Below, piece after piece: positions 8,120 through 21,849 of a DNA stretch of 64,000 nt. The position numbers and the translations under genes were made by a program. Within the stretch, counting starts at the first letter, position 1; the number at the start of each line of letters is the position of its first letter. Origin of the DNA: Skermanella sp. TT6 (GTDB lineage: Bacteria > Pseudomonadota > Alphaproteobacteria > Azospirillales > Azospirillaceae); NCBI RefSeq assembly GCF_016653635.2, contig NZ_CP067420.1:4490001-4554000 (forward strand). The letters are read 5' to 3'. The notes below the pieces were generated by a model, which was not told the origin of the DNA, did no database searches, and was given only the letters and a program-made list of their open reading frames with translations.

Positions 8120-9085
8120 ATGTCCTTTCGGTATCGGGTAGCCACGGTTTTCGGCGGGTCCGGGTTCATCGGCCGCCACCTGATCAAGCGGCTGGCGAAG
8201 ACCGGCACGGTGATCCGGGTCGCGACCCGCCACCCGAGCACGGCCAATTTCCTGCGCATGAACGGCGCGGTGGGCCAGATCATCCCGATCGCGACCAACA
8301 TCAACGACGACGCCTCGGTCGCGGCCGCCGTGCAGGGCGCCGACATCGTGATCAACCTGATCGGCATCCTCTACGAGTCCGGCTCCAACACGTTCCAGGG
8401 CACGCAGGCCGACGCGCCGGGCCGCATCGCGCGCGCCGCCAAGGCGGCCGGCGCCCGGCGCTTCGTCCAGATCTCGGCGATCGGGGCCGACGCCAACTCG
8501 GCCTCGGCCTATGCCCGGACCAAGGCGGCCGGCGAGCAGGCGGTGCTGGAAGCGTTCCCGGAAGCGACGATCCTGCGGCCCAGCATCGTCTTCGGGCCGG
8601 AGGACGGCTTCTTCAACCGCTTCGCGGCGATGGCCCGGATCTTCCCCGCCCTGCCCCTGATCGGCGGCGGCCACACCAGGTTCCAGCCGGTCTATGTCGG
8701 CGACGTCGCCGATGCGGTCATGAGGGCGCTGGAACTGCCGGAGGCCCAGGGCAAGACCTACGAGCTGGGCGGACCGCGGGTCTACACGTTCCGGCGGCTC
8801 ATGGAGCTCGTGCTGGCGGAGACGCGGCGCAAGCGCTTCCTGGTCCCGATCTCCTGGTCCATGGCGGAGTTGCAGGGCAGGATCCTGGGCAAGCTGCCCA
8901 AGCCCATGCTGACTGCCGACCAGGTCGAGCTGCTGAAGTCGGACAACGTGGTCCAGCCGGGCGCGGCGACGATCCAAGACCTGGGCATCGACCCGACCGC
9001 GGCGGAAGTCATCATCCCGACATACCTGGACCGGTTCCGCGTCGGCGGGCGCTATTCGCAGCGCGCGGGCGGCTACACCGCCTGA
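8120..9085 (+). CDS. NDUFA9-like atypical SDR (complex I NDUFA9 subunit family protein)
   Basis: The 321-residue product has a Rossmann fold with the atypical-SDR dinucleotide motif VFGGSGFIGRHLIKRL at the start, then conserved blocks ADIVINLIGILYESG, FVQISAIGADANSASAYARTK and ATILRPSIVFGPEDGFFNRF. These match NDUFA9-family proteins, which in alphaproteobacteria are NAD(P)H-binding proteins linked to complex I or quinone metabolism; the enzymatic role is not settled. I chose the ATG at 8120 because GGAG at 8110-8113 is well spaced from it. It is monocistronic, ending in a clear intrinsic terminator. Confidence 0.87.
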   Translation: MSFRYRVATVFGGSGFIGRHLIKRLAKTGTVIRVATRHPSTANFLRMNGAVGQIIPIATNINDDASVAAAVQGADIVINLIGILYESGSNTFQGTQADAPGRIARAAKAAGARRFVQISAIGADANSASAYARTKAAGEQAVLEAFPEATILRPSIVFGPEDGFFNRFAAMARIFPALPLIGGGHTRFQPVYVGDVADAVMRALELPEAQGKTYELGGPRVYTFRRLMELVLAETRRKRFLVPISWSMAELQGRILGKLPKPMLTADQVELLKSDNVVQPGAATIQDLGIDPTAAEVIIPTYLDRFRVGGRYSQRAGGYTA

Positions 9086-9113
9086 TCCCGGCCGTCCTGT
9101 TCCGGCGCTTCGG

Positions 9114-9143
9114 AAATGCGGGCTTTCCAGCCCGCATTTTTTT
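9114..9143 (+). terminator. Rho-independent terminator
   Basis: A perfect 11-bp stem (9114-9124 with 9129-9139) closes a TTCC tetraloop and is followed by a T-run to 9143. It lies about 30 nt after the stop of the NDUFA9-like gene. Confidence 0.92.
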
Positions 9144-9506
9144 CGCCTATCGTGGCGTGTTGATGCACCGCGTCATCGGTTGTATGGGAAAGACGCGCGG
9201 ATGCTGGCGATTTCAGGGGATAGTACCGTTTCGGACCCATTTGACAGCTAACCGAGAAAGCGGTCTGCACAAATTTCAGACAAGCCGTCTTCTCCCGAAC
9301 AAATTAGTCAATGAACGTGACCTATCCGCGGTTTTTTGCTGGCAAGGCCTGGTAATATGACGTATATCGACCTTACCCGGCATAGTCTGGACAAGTTTGT
9401 TTCCACCTCCACGCGGTTACGCCGACGTGGCCGTGACCCTTCGGATGCGACAGGAGCCCGACAGGCCTCCGCCGCCCCGCAGGGCTGAGCTGAAGGATTG
9501 TTCGCC
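9144..9506. other. Intergenic region upstream of gltD
   Basis: This stretch lies between the terminator and gltD, is less GC-rich than its flanks, and shows no convincing gene on either strand. It must hold the gltD promoter. A TTGACA occurs at 9241-9246 but has no good -10 hexamer at the expected distance. I found no convincing GG-N10-GC sigma-54 promoter, although such control would fit a nitrogen-assimilation locus. Confidence 0.5.
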
Positions 9507-10961
9507 ATGGCGCAGAAGATGTTGCAGTTCGTCCGCACCGACAAGCGCATGCCCGACAAACGGGATGCCGCGGCGCGCAGGCACGACTTCAACGAGATCT
9601 ATGGCGAGTTCGACCAGCAGGGCGCGGAGGAACAGTCCGGCCGGTGCTCCCAGTGCGGCGTGCCGTTCTGCCAGGTCCACTGCCCGCTCCACAACAATAT
9701 CCCGGACTGGCTGAAGCTGACCGCCGAGGGTCGCCTGGAAGAGGCCTACGAGCTCTCGTCGGCGACCAGCAACCTGCCGGAGATCTGCGGCCGCATCTGC
9801 CCGCAGGACCGCCTGTGCGAGGGAAACTGCACGATCGAGCAGTCGACCCACGGCACGGTGACCATCGGGTCGATCGAGAAATACATCAACGACACCGCGT
9901 GGGAGCGGGGCTGGGTCAAGCCGCGCCTGCCGCTCCGCGAGCGGGGGCAGTCGGTCGCCATCATCGGCGGCGGCCCCGGCGGCATGTCGGCGGCCGAGCA
10001 GCTGCGCATCAAGGGCTACGAGGTCCACGTCTACGACCGCTACGACCGGATCGGCGGCCTGATGATGTACGGCATCCCCGGCTTCAAGCTGGAGAAGCAC
10101 GTGGTCAGCCGCCGGGTCCAGCTCCTGGTCGACGAGGGCGTCATCTTCCACACCGATTTCGAGGTCGGCCGCGACGCGACCCTGGCCGAGCTGCGGGCGA
10201 AGCACGACGCCGTGCTGATCGCGACCGGCGTGTACAAGGCGCGCGACCTGACGGCCCCCGGCTCCGACCTGGGCAACATCGTCCCGGCGCTCCAGTACCT
10301 GACGACCAGCAACCGCCAGGGACTGGGCGACGCGGTTCCCGACTATGACAGCGGCGCGCTCAACGCGGCGGGCAAGAACGTCGTCGTGATCGGCGGCGGC
10401 GACACCGCCATGGACTGCGTCCGCACCGCGATCCGCCAGGGCGCCAAGTCGGTCAAGTGCCTGTACCGCCGCAACCGCGCCAACATGCCGGGCTCCCAGC
10501 GCGAGGTCCACAACGCCGAGGAGGAGGGCGTCGAGTTCGTCTGGCAGTCCGCCCCGGAGGCTTTCGAGGGCAAGGACGGGCTCGTGACCGGCGTGCGCGC
10601 GCACCGCATCCATCTCGGCGTCGCCGACGCCAGCGGCCGGCAGACCCCGCAGGTGATCGACGGCTCGTCCTACACGCTGGACGCCGACCTGGTGATCAAG
10701 GCGCTGGGCTTCGATCCGGAGGACCTGCCGACCCTCTTCGGCGAAACCGGCCTGAAGGTCAGCCGCTGGGGCACCGTGACGGTGAATTTCCGCACCATGA
10801 TGACCAGCCTGGACGGCGTCTTCGCCGCCGGCGATATCGTGCGCGGCGCCAGCCTGGTCGTGTGGGCCATCCGCGACGGCCGCGACGTCGCCGAGCACAT
10901 GCACGCCTACCTGATGCAGAAGGCCGAGGCCGGCGCGTCGGCCGCCGTCGCGGCGGAGTAG
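9507..10961 (+). CDS. gltD: Glutamate synthase (NADPH), small (beta) subunit
   Basis: This 484-residue flavoprotein oxidises NADPH and passes electrons to GltB for glutamate formation from 2-oxoglutarate and glutamine. An N-terminal cysteine-rich domain (about 45-110: CSQCGVPFCQVHC and CGRICPQDRLCEGNC) supplies the 4Fe-4S clusters. It is followed by the FAD motif IIGGGPGGMSAAEQL and the NADPH motif VVIGGGDTAMDC. AAGGA at 9493-9497 supports the ATG at 9507 over an in-frame TTG at 9498. gltD precedes gltB, but two unrelated genes intervene. Confidence 0.97.
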   Translation: MAQKMLQFVRTDKRMPDKRDAAARRHDFNEIYGEFDQQGAEEQSGRCSQCGVPFCQVHCPLHNNIPDWLKLTAEGRLEEAYELSSATSNLPEICGRICPQDRLCEGNCTIEQSTHGTVTIGSIEKYINDTAWERGWVKPRLPLRERGQSVAIIGGGPGGMSAAEQLRIKGYEVHVYDRYDRIGGLMMYGIPGFKLEKHVVSRRVQLLVDEGVIFHTDFEVGRDATLAELRAKHDAVLIATGVYKARDLTAPGSDLGNIVPALQYLTTSNRQGLGDAVPDYDSGALNAAGKNVVVIGGGDTAMDCVRTAIRQGAKSVKCLYRRNRANMPGSQREVHNAEEEGVEFVWQSAPEAFEGKDGLVTGVRAHRIHLGVADASGRQTPQVIDGSSYTLDADLVIKALGFDPEDLPTLFGETGLKVSRWGTVTVNFRTMMTSLDGVFAAGDIVRGASLVVWAIRDGRDVAEHMHAYLMQKAEAGASAAVAAE

Positions 10962-10996
10962 GGTTTCGGAGACCATCGCTCGGGAATGCCTCGGAA

Positions 10997-11659
10997 ATGC
11001 ACCAGTTCCTGGACATAGACGACGCGATGGTCGTCCTGAGGACCGTCCTGGAGAGGATGTCCCGGCAGGGCCTGGAGCTTCCGAAATCCGTGGTCCTGGT
11101 CGGCGGAACCGCCCTGGCTGCACATGGCATCCGACGGTTGAGCAAGGATGTGGACTTCTATGCACAGACTCTCGACGAAACGATCATATATGAGGTCGAG
11201 GAAGAGTTCCGGCAGATTCATGGGCGGCTATTCAAGATAGATGCCACCAACTCGGAAGCCATATGGGGCAGGATTGTATTAAAGGATCTGGAGAAGTCCC
11301 CCAACTTCACGACCATGATCATCAGCGGCCATGAAGTTGAGGTAAAAACTCTGAATGAGGAGGATCTATTCTTCTTGAAACTAAGCGCGGATAGAGAGAA
11401 GGATAGACGTGATCTCCCATTCATCCTGGATCGAGTCGCGCCGGAAGCCCTTGTGCATCGCTTCAATTGCCTGATTGAATGGATCGCGGACAAAGCGGCA
11501 GCCCAGGCATTCGTTGCCCGCTTTGTCGATGTCATGGACGAACATGACCTGTTCAGCCCCGGTGAGCTTCTGGGACGGTTGAACATCCCGGAGCACGTGA
11601 AGGATATGCTTCTGGCGTCCCGCATGATGGAGGAGAACGATGGGCCGCAAAAGTCTTGA
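10997..11659 (+). CDS. Nucleotidyltransferase-like protein (AbiEii/DUF6036-type fold)
   Basis: The 220-residue protein begins with a helix and then VVLVGGTALAAHGIRRLSKDVDF, which matches the hGG...D-x-D core of minimal nucleotidyltransferases: Gly36-Gly37 and Asp51/Asp53. The middle block VEVKTLNEEDLFFLKL resembles the later 'DLVALKL' segment of AbiEii- and DUF6036-type proteins. Such proteins are often toxin-antitoxin or phage-defence components, but the substrate here is unknown. It sits in the same direction between gltD and gltB and overlaps the next small gene by 20 nt. Base composition falls clearly between about 11150 and 11500 (ATATATGAGG, GTATTAAAGG), suggesting acquisition. Confidence 0.75.
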   Translation: MHQFLDIDDAMVVLRTVLERMSRQGLELPKSVVLVGGTALAAHGIRRLSKDVDFYAQTLDETIIYEVEEEFRQIHGRLFKIDATNSEAIWGRIVLKDLEKSPNFTTMIISGHEVEVKTLNEEDLFFLKLSADREKDRRDLPFILDRVAPEALVHRFNCLIEWIADKAAAQAFVARFVDVMDEHDLFSPGELLGRLNIPEHVKDMLLASRMMEENDGPQKS

Positions 11660-11975
11660 TCCGTCCGGTGTCGAAGCGGCGATCCTGCACGAGAACTGGG
11701 TGCTCGAACGGTGCCTCGACCTGCTTCTGGAAAAGAGGCCGCTCTCCCATTGGGAAATCGAGGTCGCGGACGCCCTGCTCGGGGCGATCGCCGCCGAGGC
11801 CGTCAGGAACGAACCCGAAGCCGAGAAGGCGAGACGTTTGCGGCGCCATCTCTTCAGAAGCGACGAGGCGCCGACGGCCAGACCTGACAAAGCCCACGCG
11901 ACCTCGGCGGAGCGGCTTCGCGCCGATCTCGCCGACCTGATCCCGGCGGGAGCCGGCCAGCACCTCATTCATTAA
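11640..11975 (+). CDS. Small hypothetical protein paired with the nucleotidyltransferase-like gene
   Basis: The 111-residue product is charged, rich in alanine, glutamate and arginine, and appears almost entirely helical, with no signal peptide or membrane segment. I do not recognise a family. The 20-nt overlap with the nucleotidyltransferase-like gene implies co-translation and that the two act together, as in toxin-antitoxin or enzyme/adaptor pairs. It ends 48 nt before the gltB start, so gltB may be expressed by read-through across the pair or from a promoter within it. Confidence 0.65.
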   Translation: MGRKSLDPSGVEAAILHENWVLERCLDLLLEKRPLSHWEIEVADALLGAIAAEAVRNEPEAEKARRLRRHLFRSDEAPTARPDKAHATSAERLRADLADLIPAGAGQHLIH

Positions 11976-12023
11976 CCCGCAGCAAGACTCCTCGACCCTG
12001 TGGTTCAGAAAGGACAACCGACC

Positions 12024-16562
<4,539 letters not shown>

Positions 16563-16613
16563 CCGGGAAGGCGCATCCCGGCCTGCATATCCCGGCGCTA
16601 TATGTCGCATGAG

Positions 16614-16635
16614 GGCCGGCCCGGCGGGGCCGGCC
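16614..16635 (+). terminator. GC hairpin downstream of gltB
   Basis: A perfect 9-bp G/C stem (16614-16622 with 16627-16635) closes a 4-base loop, 51 nt after the gltB stop. No T-run follows, so it is a possible rather than certain terminator. Confidence 0.4.
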
Positions 16636-16734
16636 TATCGCCCGCCCGGCGCGTTGGCTAAGGTTACCGCGAATAAACCACTCTCCCGGCTGTTTCCGGT
16701 CAGGAGGAGGTGGAGACGCAGGGGGGCCGACGTC

Positions 16735-17175
16735 ATGCCTGAGTGCGCGGGAATGGAGATCTCCGTCCGGCCGGCCAACGGGATGGACGGGCAGCGTTGC
16801 GCCGAGATCTACCTGGCGTCCCGCCGGTCCGCTTTCCACTGGCAGCCGGCCGGATCCTTCGTCCTGGAGGACTATCACCGGGCGATCGAGGAGGAGGATG
16901 TCTGGGTCGCGGAAATCGGCGGAGTCGTCGTCGGATTCGCCTCGATCTACCGTCCGGAGAACTTCGTCCACAACCTGTTCGTCGATCCCCGCTGGCAGCA
17001 CCGCGGCGTCGGGACCATCCTCCTGGAGCGCGCCTGCTCCCACCTGTTCCGCCCGGCCCGGCTGAAATGCCTCGCGGCCAACCAGGGCGCCCGCGCCTTC
17101 TACGAGCGCAACGGCTGGGTCGTGGCTTCGGCAACCGCGTCGGCGGATGAACCTTACATTCTCTACCAGAAATAG
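16735..17175 (+). CDS. GNAT family N-acetyltransferase
   Basis: The product (146 residues) is a single GNAT domain. The acetyl-CoA pyrophosphate loop is QHRGVGTILLERA, preceded by the NLFVDPRW strand, and the late GARAFYERNGW block is family-typical. The acceptor substrate cannot be read from the sequence. The start is either 16735 or an in-frame ATG at 16753; a purine-rich stretch (AGGAGGAGG) precedes both. It lies alone between gltB and the sensor kinase. Confidence 0.85.
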   Translation: MPECAGMEISVRPANGMDGQRCAEIYLASRRSAFHWQPAGSFVLEDYHRAIEEEDVWVAEIGGVVVGFASIYRPENFVHNLFVDPRWQHRGVGTILLERACSHLFRPARLKCLAANQGARAFYERNGWVVASATASADEPYILYQK

Positions 17176-17290
17176 CTGCACCATTAGGTCGCAATCCTAT
17201 TGCGTGGTATTCGATAAGACGTTCGTGATATGAAAAGGGTCCAATGACCGGAAAGGTCACCGTATCGGCGACTCCAATCCTGGAATTCCC

Positions 17291-20209
17291 GTGACCCAAC
17301 AGCGCGTAACGCCGACCATTTTCCTGAGGATCTATGTGCTACTGCTCTTCGTAGTGGTGGCGATGCTCGGATACAACGAGTGGACGACCAGGTCCGACGC
17401 GCTGACGCAGGCCGCGGAGAAGTCCCGCGCGCTCGTCAATCTTGCGACGGAGCACACGCTCCGCATGTTCGAGATCAACGACATCGCGCTGCGCAGCGCG
17501 GTCGAGCATTTCAGCGAGCTGGACATCACCCGCCTGGGCGATTCGTGGAGCGACTGGGACTATCTGGCGACGCTGGAGGCGAGCAGCATCGGCAGCGAGT
17601 TGGCGCAGATCCGGCACATGCTGATCGTCGATCGGAACGGCATCGTCCGCATCCACTCCCGCCGCTACCCGGTCGAGCCGATGGACAGCTCCCGGAACGA
17701 CTTCTTCCAGGCCCACAAGGACACCTCCGGACCCAGCCTGTTCGTCGGCGCCCCGTCCATGGACGGCGGGGAGACCGACCTTTATTTCTCGATGAGCCGC
17801 CGGATCAGCCGGCCGCGCGACGGCGCCTTCGCGGGCGTGGCGGCGGCGGCGGTCAAGCCGGACATCTCGCGGCGCTTCTTCGACTCGATGTCGGCGGGCG
17901 CCCACGGCATCCTGTTCCTGATGCACGAGAACGGGACCATCATCACCTCCCACCCGTTCCGGGAGAACCTGATCGGCCGCAAGCTGCCCGACGGTTCGCT
18001 GCTGAACACCATCCGCAACTCGCAGCCCCAGCTGCCCGCGTCGGTGGACGTCAAATGCTGCTTCGACGACCAGGAACGGGTCCTGGCCTACCAGCGCGTC
18101 GGGACGTTGCCGCTGTTCGTGGCGGTGGGGCTCGCGAAGACCGACATCCTGTCGGACTGGACCCGCGACCTGATCCAAAACGCGCTGATCACCGGCGTCG
18201 TGCTCACGGGCTTCACCACGGTCGTGGTCCTGATGCTGGGGCAGTACCGCCGGCAGGTGCTCGCCCACGGCCTGCTGTCGGCGACCTACGACGCGGCGGG
18301 GACCGGCTTCTGCATGGTCGACGCCGACGGCAGGGTCGTCCGCGCCAACGCGGCCTACGGCACGCTGTGCGGCATCCCCGAACGGCAGCTGGTGCAACGC
18401 CCCTTCATCGAGGTGTTTCCGGCGGATGAACGCAACCGGGCGCACGACCTGCTGCGGTTCGGCCATCCCGGCGACCAGCTGCCACCCCAGATCCTGAAAT
18501 TGCGCCACTCCGACGGCCGCATCCGCCGCGTCCTGATCACGGTCGGCGGTTTCTCCGACGCGTCGGGGCAGCTTTTCCTGATGGTGGCGGCCAACGACGT
18601 CACCGACCGCGAGCGGCAGGAGGAAAGGCTGCGCGAGAGCGAGCGCCGCCTCCGCCAGGCCCAAAGGATCGCCGGGATCGGCTGGTGGACGATCGATCTC
18701 GGAACCGGCGGCGTGGTCTGGTCCGACACGCTCTACGAGATCTGGGGACGCGACCCGGACCTGCCGCCGACCCTGGAGAGCTGGCGCTCGTCGATCCACC
18801 CGGACGACCGGTCGCGCCTCAACGACGCGGACCTCGCGGACGGGCCGGACTGCACGCGCGAGTACCGGATCATCCGTCCCGACGGCACCGAGCGGCATGT
18901 CCGCGAGGAATTCACCCGGAGCCGCGTCGGCGGGGAACAGCCCAAGGGCGAGCAGACGACGAGGCTGTTCGGCATCATCCAGGACGTCACGGAACTGCGG
19001 GAGAACGAGCGCGCCCTGGCGGACAGCAAGGCGCGGCTGCGCGCCGTCCTGGACGTGGCGGTGACCGGCATCCTGGTCCATGACGAGCACGGCAGGATCC
19101 AGCTGTTCAACCCGGCCGCCGAGCACCTGTTCGGCTACCGGGCGGCCGAGGCCAAGGGGCTGACGATCGACGCGCTGATCCCGCCGGTCCCGTCGTCGGC
19201 CGCCGGAACCCAGCCGATCCTGGGCGTCGCCCGCGAGGTCACGGCGCGCACCCGCGACGGGCGCACCTTCCCGGCCTATCTGGCGGTCGACGAGTATGTG
19301 GCCGACGGCCATCGCATGTCTGTCGGCGTGCTGCTGGACATCAGCGAGCAGAAGCGCCGCGAGCAGGAGATCTTCCAGGCGCGCGACCGGCTGGAGCGGC
19401 AGGCGGCCGACCTGTCGGTACTGGCCCGCAAGCTGGACCAGGCCCGGCGGGAGGCGGAGGAGACGAGAGGGCTGGCCGAGGCCGCCAGCCGGGCCAAGTC
19501 GGAATTCCTGGCCCATATGAGCCACGAGCTGCGCACGCCGCTGAACGCGATCCTGGGCTTCTCCGAAATCATGGACCAGGAGTATTTCGGCCCGCTCGGC
19601 TCGCCCCGCTATACCGAGTACAACCGCAACGTCCTGGACAGCGCCCGCCACCTGCTGAGCCTGATCAACGACATCCTGGACCTGTCCAAGATCGAGGCCG
19701 GCCGGTACGAACTGGAGGAGGAGCATGTCGACCTGACCCGGATCATCGATCCGGTGATCCGGCTGGTCCGCGAACGGGCGCTGCGCAAGGATCTGACGCT
19801 GAAGACCGCGATCGACCGCCTGCCGCCCGTCATGGGCGACGAGCGCGCGCTGAAGCAGATCCTGATCAACCTGTTGACCAACGCGGTGAAGTTCACCGAA
19901 CGCGGCGGCGAGATCGAGGTGACCGGCCGCGAGGAGCAGGACGGCGACATCGTCATGACCGTGCGCGACACGGGAGTCGGCATCGCCGCCGACCAGATGG
20001 AAAAGGTGCTGGAGCCGTTCGGCCAGACGCGCAACGCCTACATGGCCGGCGAATCGGGGACCGGCCTCGGCCTGCCCATCACCCGGTCGCTGGTCAACCT
20101 GCACGGCGGAACGCTCGAACTGCAGAGCCAGCCGGGCGTCGGGACCACCGTGACCATACGCCTGCCCGCCTTCAGGGTGATCCACCCGCGCCTGATCGCC
20201 GCCACCTGA
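17291..20209 (+). CDS. Membrane PAS-domain sensor histidine kinase
   Basis: The 972-residue protein has an N-terminal membrane helix (about 11-28), a periplasmic Cache-like sensor region (about 30-295), a second helix (about 298-320), then three PAS/PAC modules (about 335-445, 455-575, 580-695). A short coiled coil leads to the DHp domain with His745 in SHELRTPLNA and an HATPase domain with N box LINLLTNAVKF and G boxes DTGVGI and GTGLGLP. There is no receiver domain, and no response regulator is adjacent, so the output is unknown. The Cache region suggests a small-molecule signal. It starts at GTG, 17291. Confidence 0.9.
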   Translation: MTQQRVTPTIFLRIYVLLLFVVVAMLGYNEWTTRSDALTQAAEKSRALVNLATEHTLRMFEINDIALRSAVEHFSELDITRLGDSWSDWDYLATLEASSIGSELAQIRHMLIVDRNGIVRIHSRRYPVEPMDSSRNDFFQAHKDTSGPSLFVGAPSMDGGETDLYFSMSRRISRPRDGAFAGVAAAAVKPDISRRFFDSMSAGAHGILFLMHENGTIITSHPFRENLIGRKLPDGSLLNTIRNSQPQLPASVDVKCCFDDQERVLAYQRVGTLPLFVAVGLAKTDILSDWTRDLIQNALITGVVLTGFTTVVVLMLGQYRRQVLAHGLLSATYDAAGTGFCMVDADGRVVRANAAYGTLCGIPERQLVQRPFIEVFPADERNRAHDLLRFGHPGDQLPPQILKLRHSDGRIRRVLITVGGFSDASGQLFLMVAANDVTDRERQEERLRESERRLRQAQRIAGIGWWTIDLGTGGVVWSDTLYEIWGRDPDLPPTLESWRSSIHPDDRSRLNDADLADGPDCTREYRIIRPDGTERHVREEFTRSRVGGEQPKGEQTTRLFGIIQDVTELRENERALADSKARLRAVLDVAVTGILVHDEHGRIQLFNPAAEHLFGYRAAEAKGLTIDALIPPVPSSAAGTQPILGVAREVTARTRDGRTFPAYLAVDEYVADGHRMSVGVLLDISEQKRREQEIFQARDRLERQAADLSVLARKLDQARREAEETRGLAEAASRAKSEFLAHMSHELRTPLNAILGFSEIMDQEYFGPLGSPRYTEYNRNVLDSARHLLSLINDILDLSKIEAGRYELEEEHVDLTRIIDPVIRLVRERALRKDLTLKTAIDRLPPVMGDERALKQILINLLTNAVKFTERGGEIEVTGREEQDGDIVMTVRDTGVGIAADQMEKVLEPFGQTRNAYMAGESGTGLGLPITRSLVNLHGGTLELQSQPGVGTTVTIRLPAFRVIHPRLIAAT

Positions 20210-20281
20210 TATCTCCAATGGGCATATGCCGCCAACCGGACCCTATGTTTGGCGGAAGGCTTGCGTTATGGTGCCCGCCCC

Positions 20282-20950
20282 ATGCGAACCGTTCATCACT
20301 TCTGGCTCTCACCGTTCTCGCGCAAAGTGCGTATCGCGCTGGGCGAGAAGGGGCTCGACTTCGAATTGCAGGTCGAGAAGATATCGGACCGCCGTCCCGA
20401 GTTCCTGGCGATGAACCCGGCGGGCGACGTGCCCGTGCTGGTCGAGGACGACGGAACGGTGTTCGCGGACCATATCGCCATCTGCGAGTATCTTGACGAA
20501 GCCTATCCGGAAAAGCCGCTGATCGGGTCATCCCCGGTCGAGCGCGCGGAGACGCGCCGGCTGACCTCCTGGTTCGACGGCAAGTTCAACACCGAGGTGA
20601 CCGAGAACCTGGTCGGCGAGAAGCTGATCAAGCGCTATCTCGGCTGGGGCTATCCCCACGCCCCGGCGATCCGTGCCGGGCTCCAGAATATCCATTACCA
20701 TCTCGACTACATAGCCTACCTGGCGGAACGGCGGAACTGGCTGGCCGGCGACAGTTTCAGCCTGGCGGACATCGCGGCCGGCGCGCATCTCTCCGCCATC
20801 GACTACCTGGGCGACGTGCCGTGGGACGACCATCCCGAAGCCCGGCTCTGGTATTCGCGGATCAAGTCGCGCCGCAGCTTCCGGCCGCTGCTGTCCGACA
20901 GCCTGCCCGGCAATCCCCCGCCGGCCCATTACGCCGACCTGGATTTCTGA
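20282..20950 (+). CDS. fzlA: Glutathione S-transferase-fold protein, FzlA-like
   Basis: The 222-residue protein has a thioredoxin-like N-domain (MRTVHHFWLSPFSRKVRIAL, then FLAMNPAGDVPVLVEDDG) and an all-helical C-domain. The blocks WFDGKFNTEVTENLVGEK and IHYHLDYIAYLAERRNWLAG and the tail PPAHYADLDF agree with my recollection of alphaproteobacterial FzlA, a GST-like FtsZ-binding protein needed for constriction, more than with catalytic GSTs. This is recognition from memory, not a search. The ATG at 20282 is chosen over an in-frame TTG at 20249 because it begins the conserved domain. If it is not FzlA, it is a general GST family member. Confidence 0.7.
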   Translation: MRTVHHFWLSPFSRKVRIALGEKGLDFELQVEKISDRRPEFLAMNPAGDVPVLVEDDGTVFADHIAICEYLDEAYPEKPLIGSSPVERAETRRLTSWFDGKFNTEVTENLVGEKLIKRYLGWGYPHAPAIRAGLQNIHYHLDYIAYLAERRNWLAGDSFSLADIAAGAHLSAIDYLGDVPWDDHPEARLWYSRIKSRRSFRPLLSDSLPGNPPPAHYADLDF

Positions 20951-21005
20951 GCCTCCGGACCATCCATCGGCCCGCGCATTCCAAACCGAACGGAGAGATC
21001 AGCCG

Positions 21006-21740
21006 ATGCTGCGCATCCTCACCCCGCTCGCCGTCTGCCTGCCCCTGGCGCTGGCCGTCGCCGGGACCCCCGCCCGGGCCCAGGTCGTCTTCCCTCCCGT
21101 GATGGACCAGGTCGTGCTCGACCTGACCGCGGAGGACTGGGTCGGGACCGACACCGCGCGCGTCGAGATCGTCGCCGATGCCGCGGCGGCCGGAACCGCG
21201 GGAACCGGTTCGGACAGCCAGCGGGACGATCTGCTGAAAGCGGTGAGCGCGCTGGTGCCCGATGCGCAGTGGCGCATCACCCGGTTCGACCGATCGACCG
21301 ACCAGGCCGGGCTGGAGCGGCGGCGCGCCGTGATCGAGGCCCGCCTGCCCGAAAGCGCCCTGGGCGGGCTGGCCGACAAGGCCCGGCAGGCCAGCCGCCC
21401 CGGCCTTCAGCTGCGCATCGGAACGATCGAGTTCACCCCCACCCTGGCGGAGACCGAAGCGGTGCGGGCACGCCTCCGGACGGAGATCTACGGCAGGGCG
21501 GCAGCCGAGCTGAAGGCGCTGGAGCAGAGTTTCCCCGGGCGCTCGTTCCGCATGGGCAACATCGATTTCGCCGAGGCGTCCGTCCCGGTCCATGCCCGCA
21601 AGACGCGCGAGGCGGGTCCCGCCATGGCCATGGCGGCACCGATGGCCGACGGAATGCCGGAGGAAGAGCCGATGAACGTGTCGGAAAAGCTGGTGATCCG
21701 CGCCCGCGTCGTCCTGTCGGCACTGGCGCCGCGGGAATAG
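21006..21740 (+). CDS. Secreted SIMPL-domain-like protein of unknown function
   Basis: The 244-residue precursor has a clear signal peptide (about 1-25, ending ARAQ). The mature part contains RRAVIEARLPESALGGL, IGTIEFTPTLAETEAVRARL and a long helix RAAAELKALEQSFPG, a pattern resembling the periplasmic SIMPL (DUF541) fold, though the match is partial. A methionine/alanine-rich stretch precedes a final beta strand. The ATG at 21006 follows a purine-rich GAACGGAGAG. It lies 55 nt after the FzlA-like gene and could be co-transcribed with it. No enzymatic residues are evident. Confidence 0.55.
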   Translation: MLRILTPLAVCLPLALAVAGTPARAQVVFPPVMDQVVLDLTAEDWVGTDTARVEIVADAAAAGTAGTGSDSQRDDLLKAVSALVPDAQWRITRFDRSTDQAGLERRRAVIEARLPESALGGLADKARQASRPGLQLRIGTIEFTPTLAETEAVRARLRTEIYGRAAAELKALEQSFPGRSFRMGNIDFAEASVPVHARKTREAGPAMAMAAPMADGMPEEEPMNVSEKLVIRARVVLSALAPRE

Positions 21741-21849
21741 CGCGAGGACTCCCCGCACGCTTGAACAAGTAGAGGTTCCAGGCGTTTGGGAACCATGTCG
21801 CGGGGCGCTGCGGGACCGTAGCGCCTCTGCCTGCCATGGAGCCCAGGCG

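Noticed and set aside
9301-9400. Possible sigma-54 promoter upstream of gltD
   Set aside because: A GGCAAGG-like sequence is present but the GG and GC elements are not ten bases apart.
17339-20218. A 959-codon open frame opposite the sensor kinase
   Set aside because: Shadow of a GC-rich gene; no signal peptide, domain or ribosome binding site.
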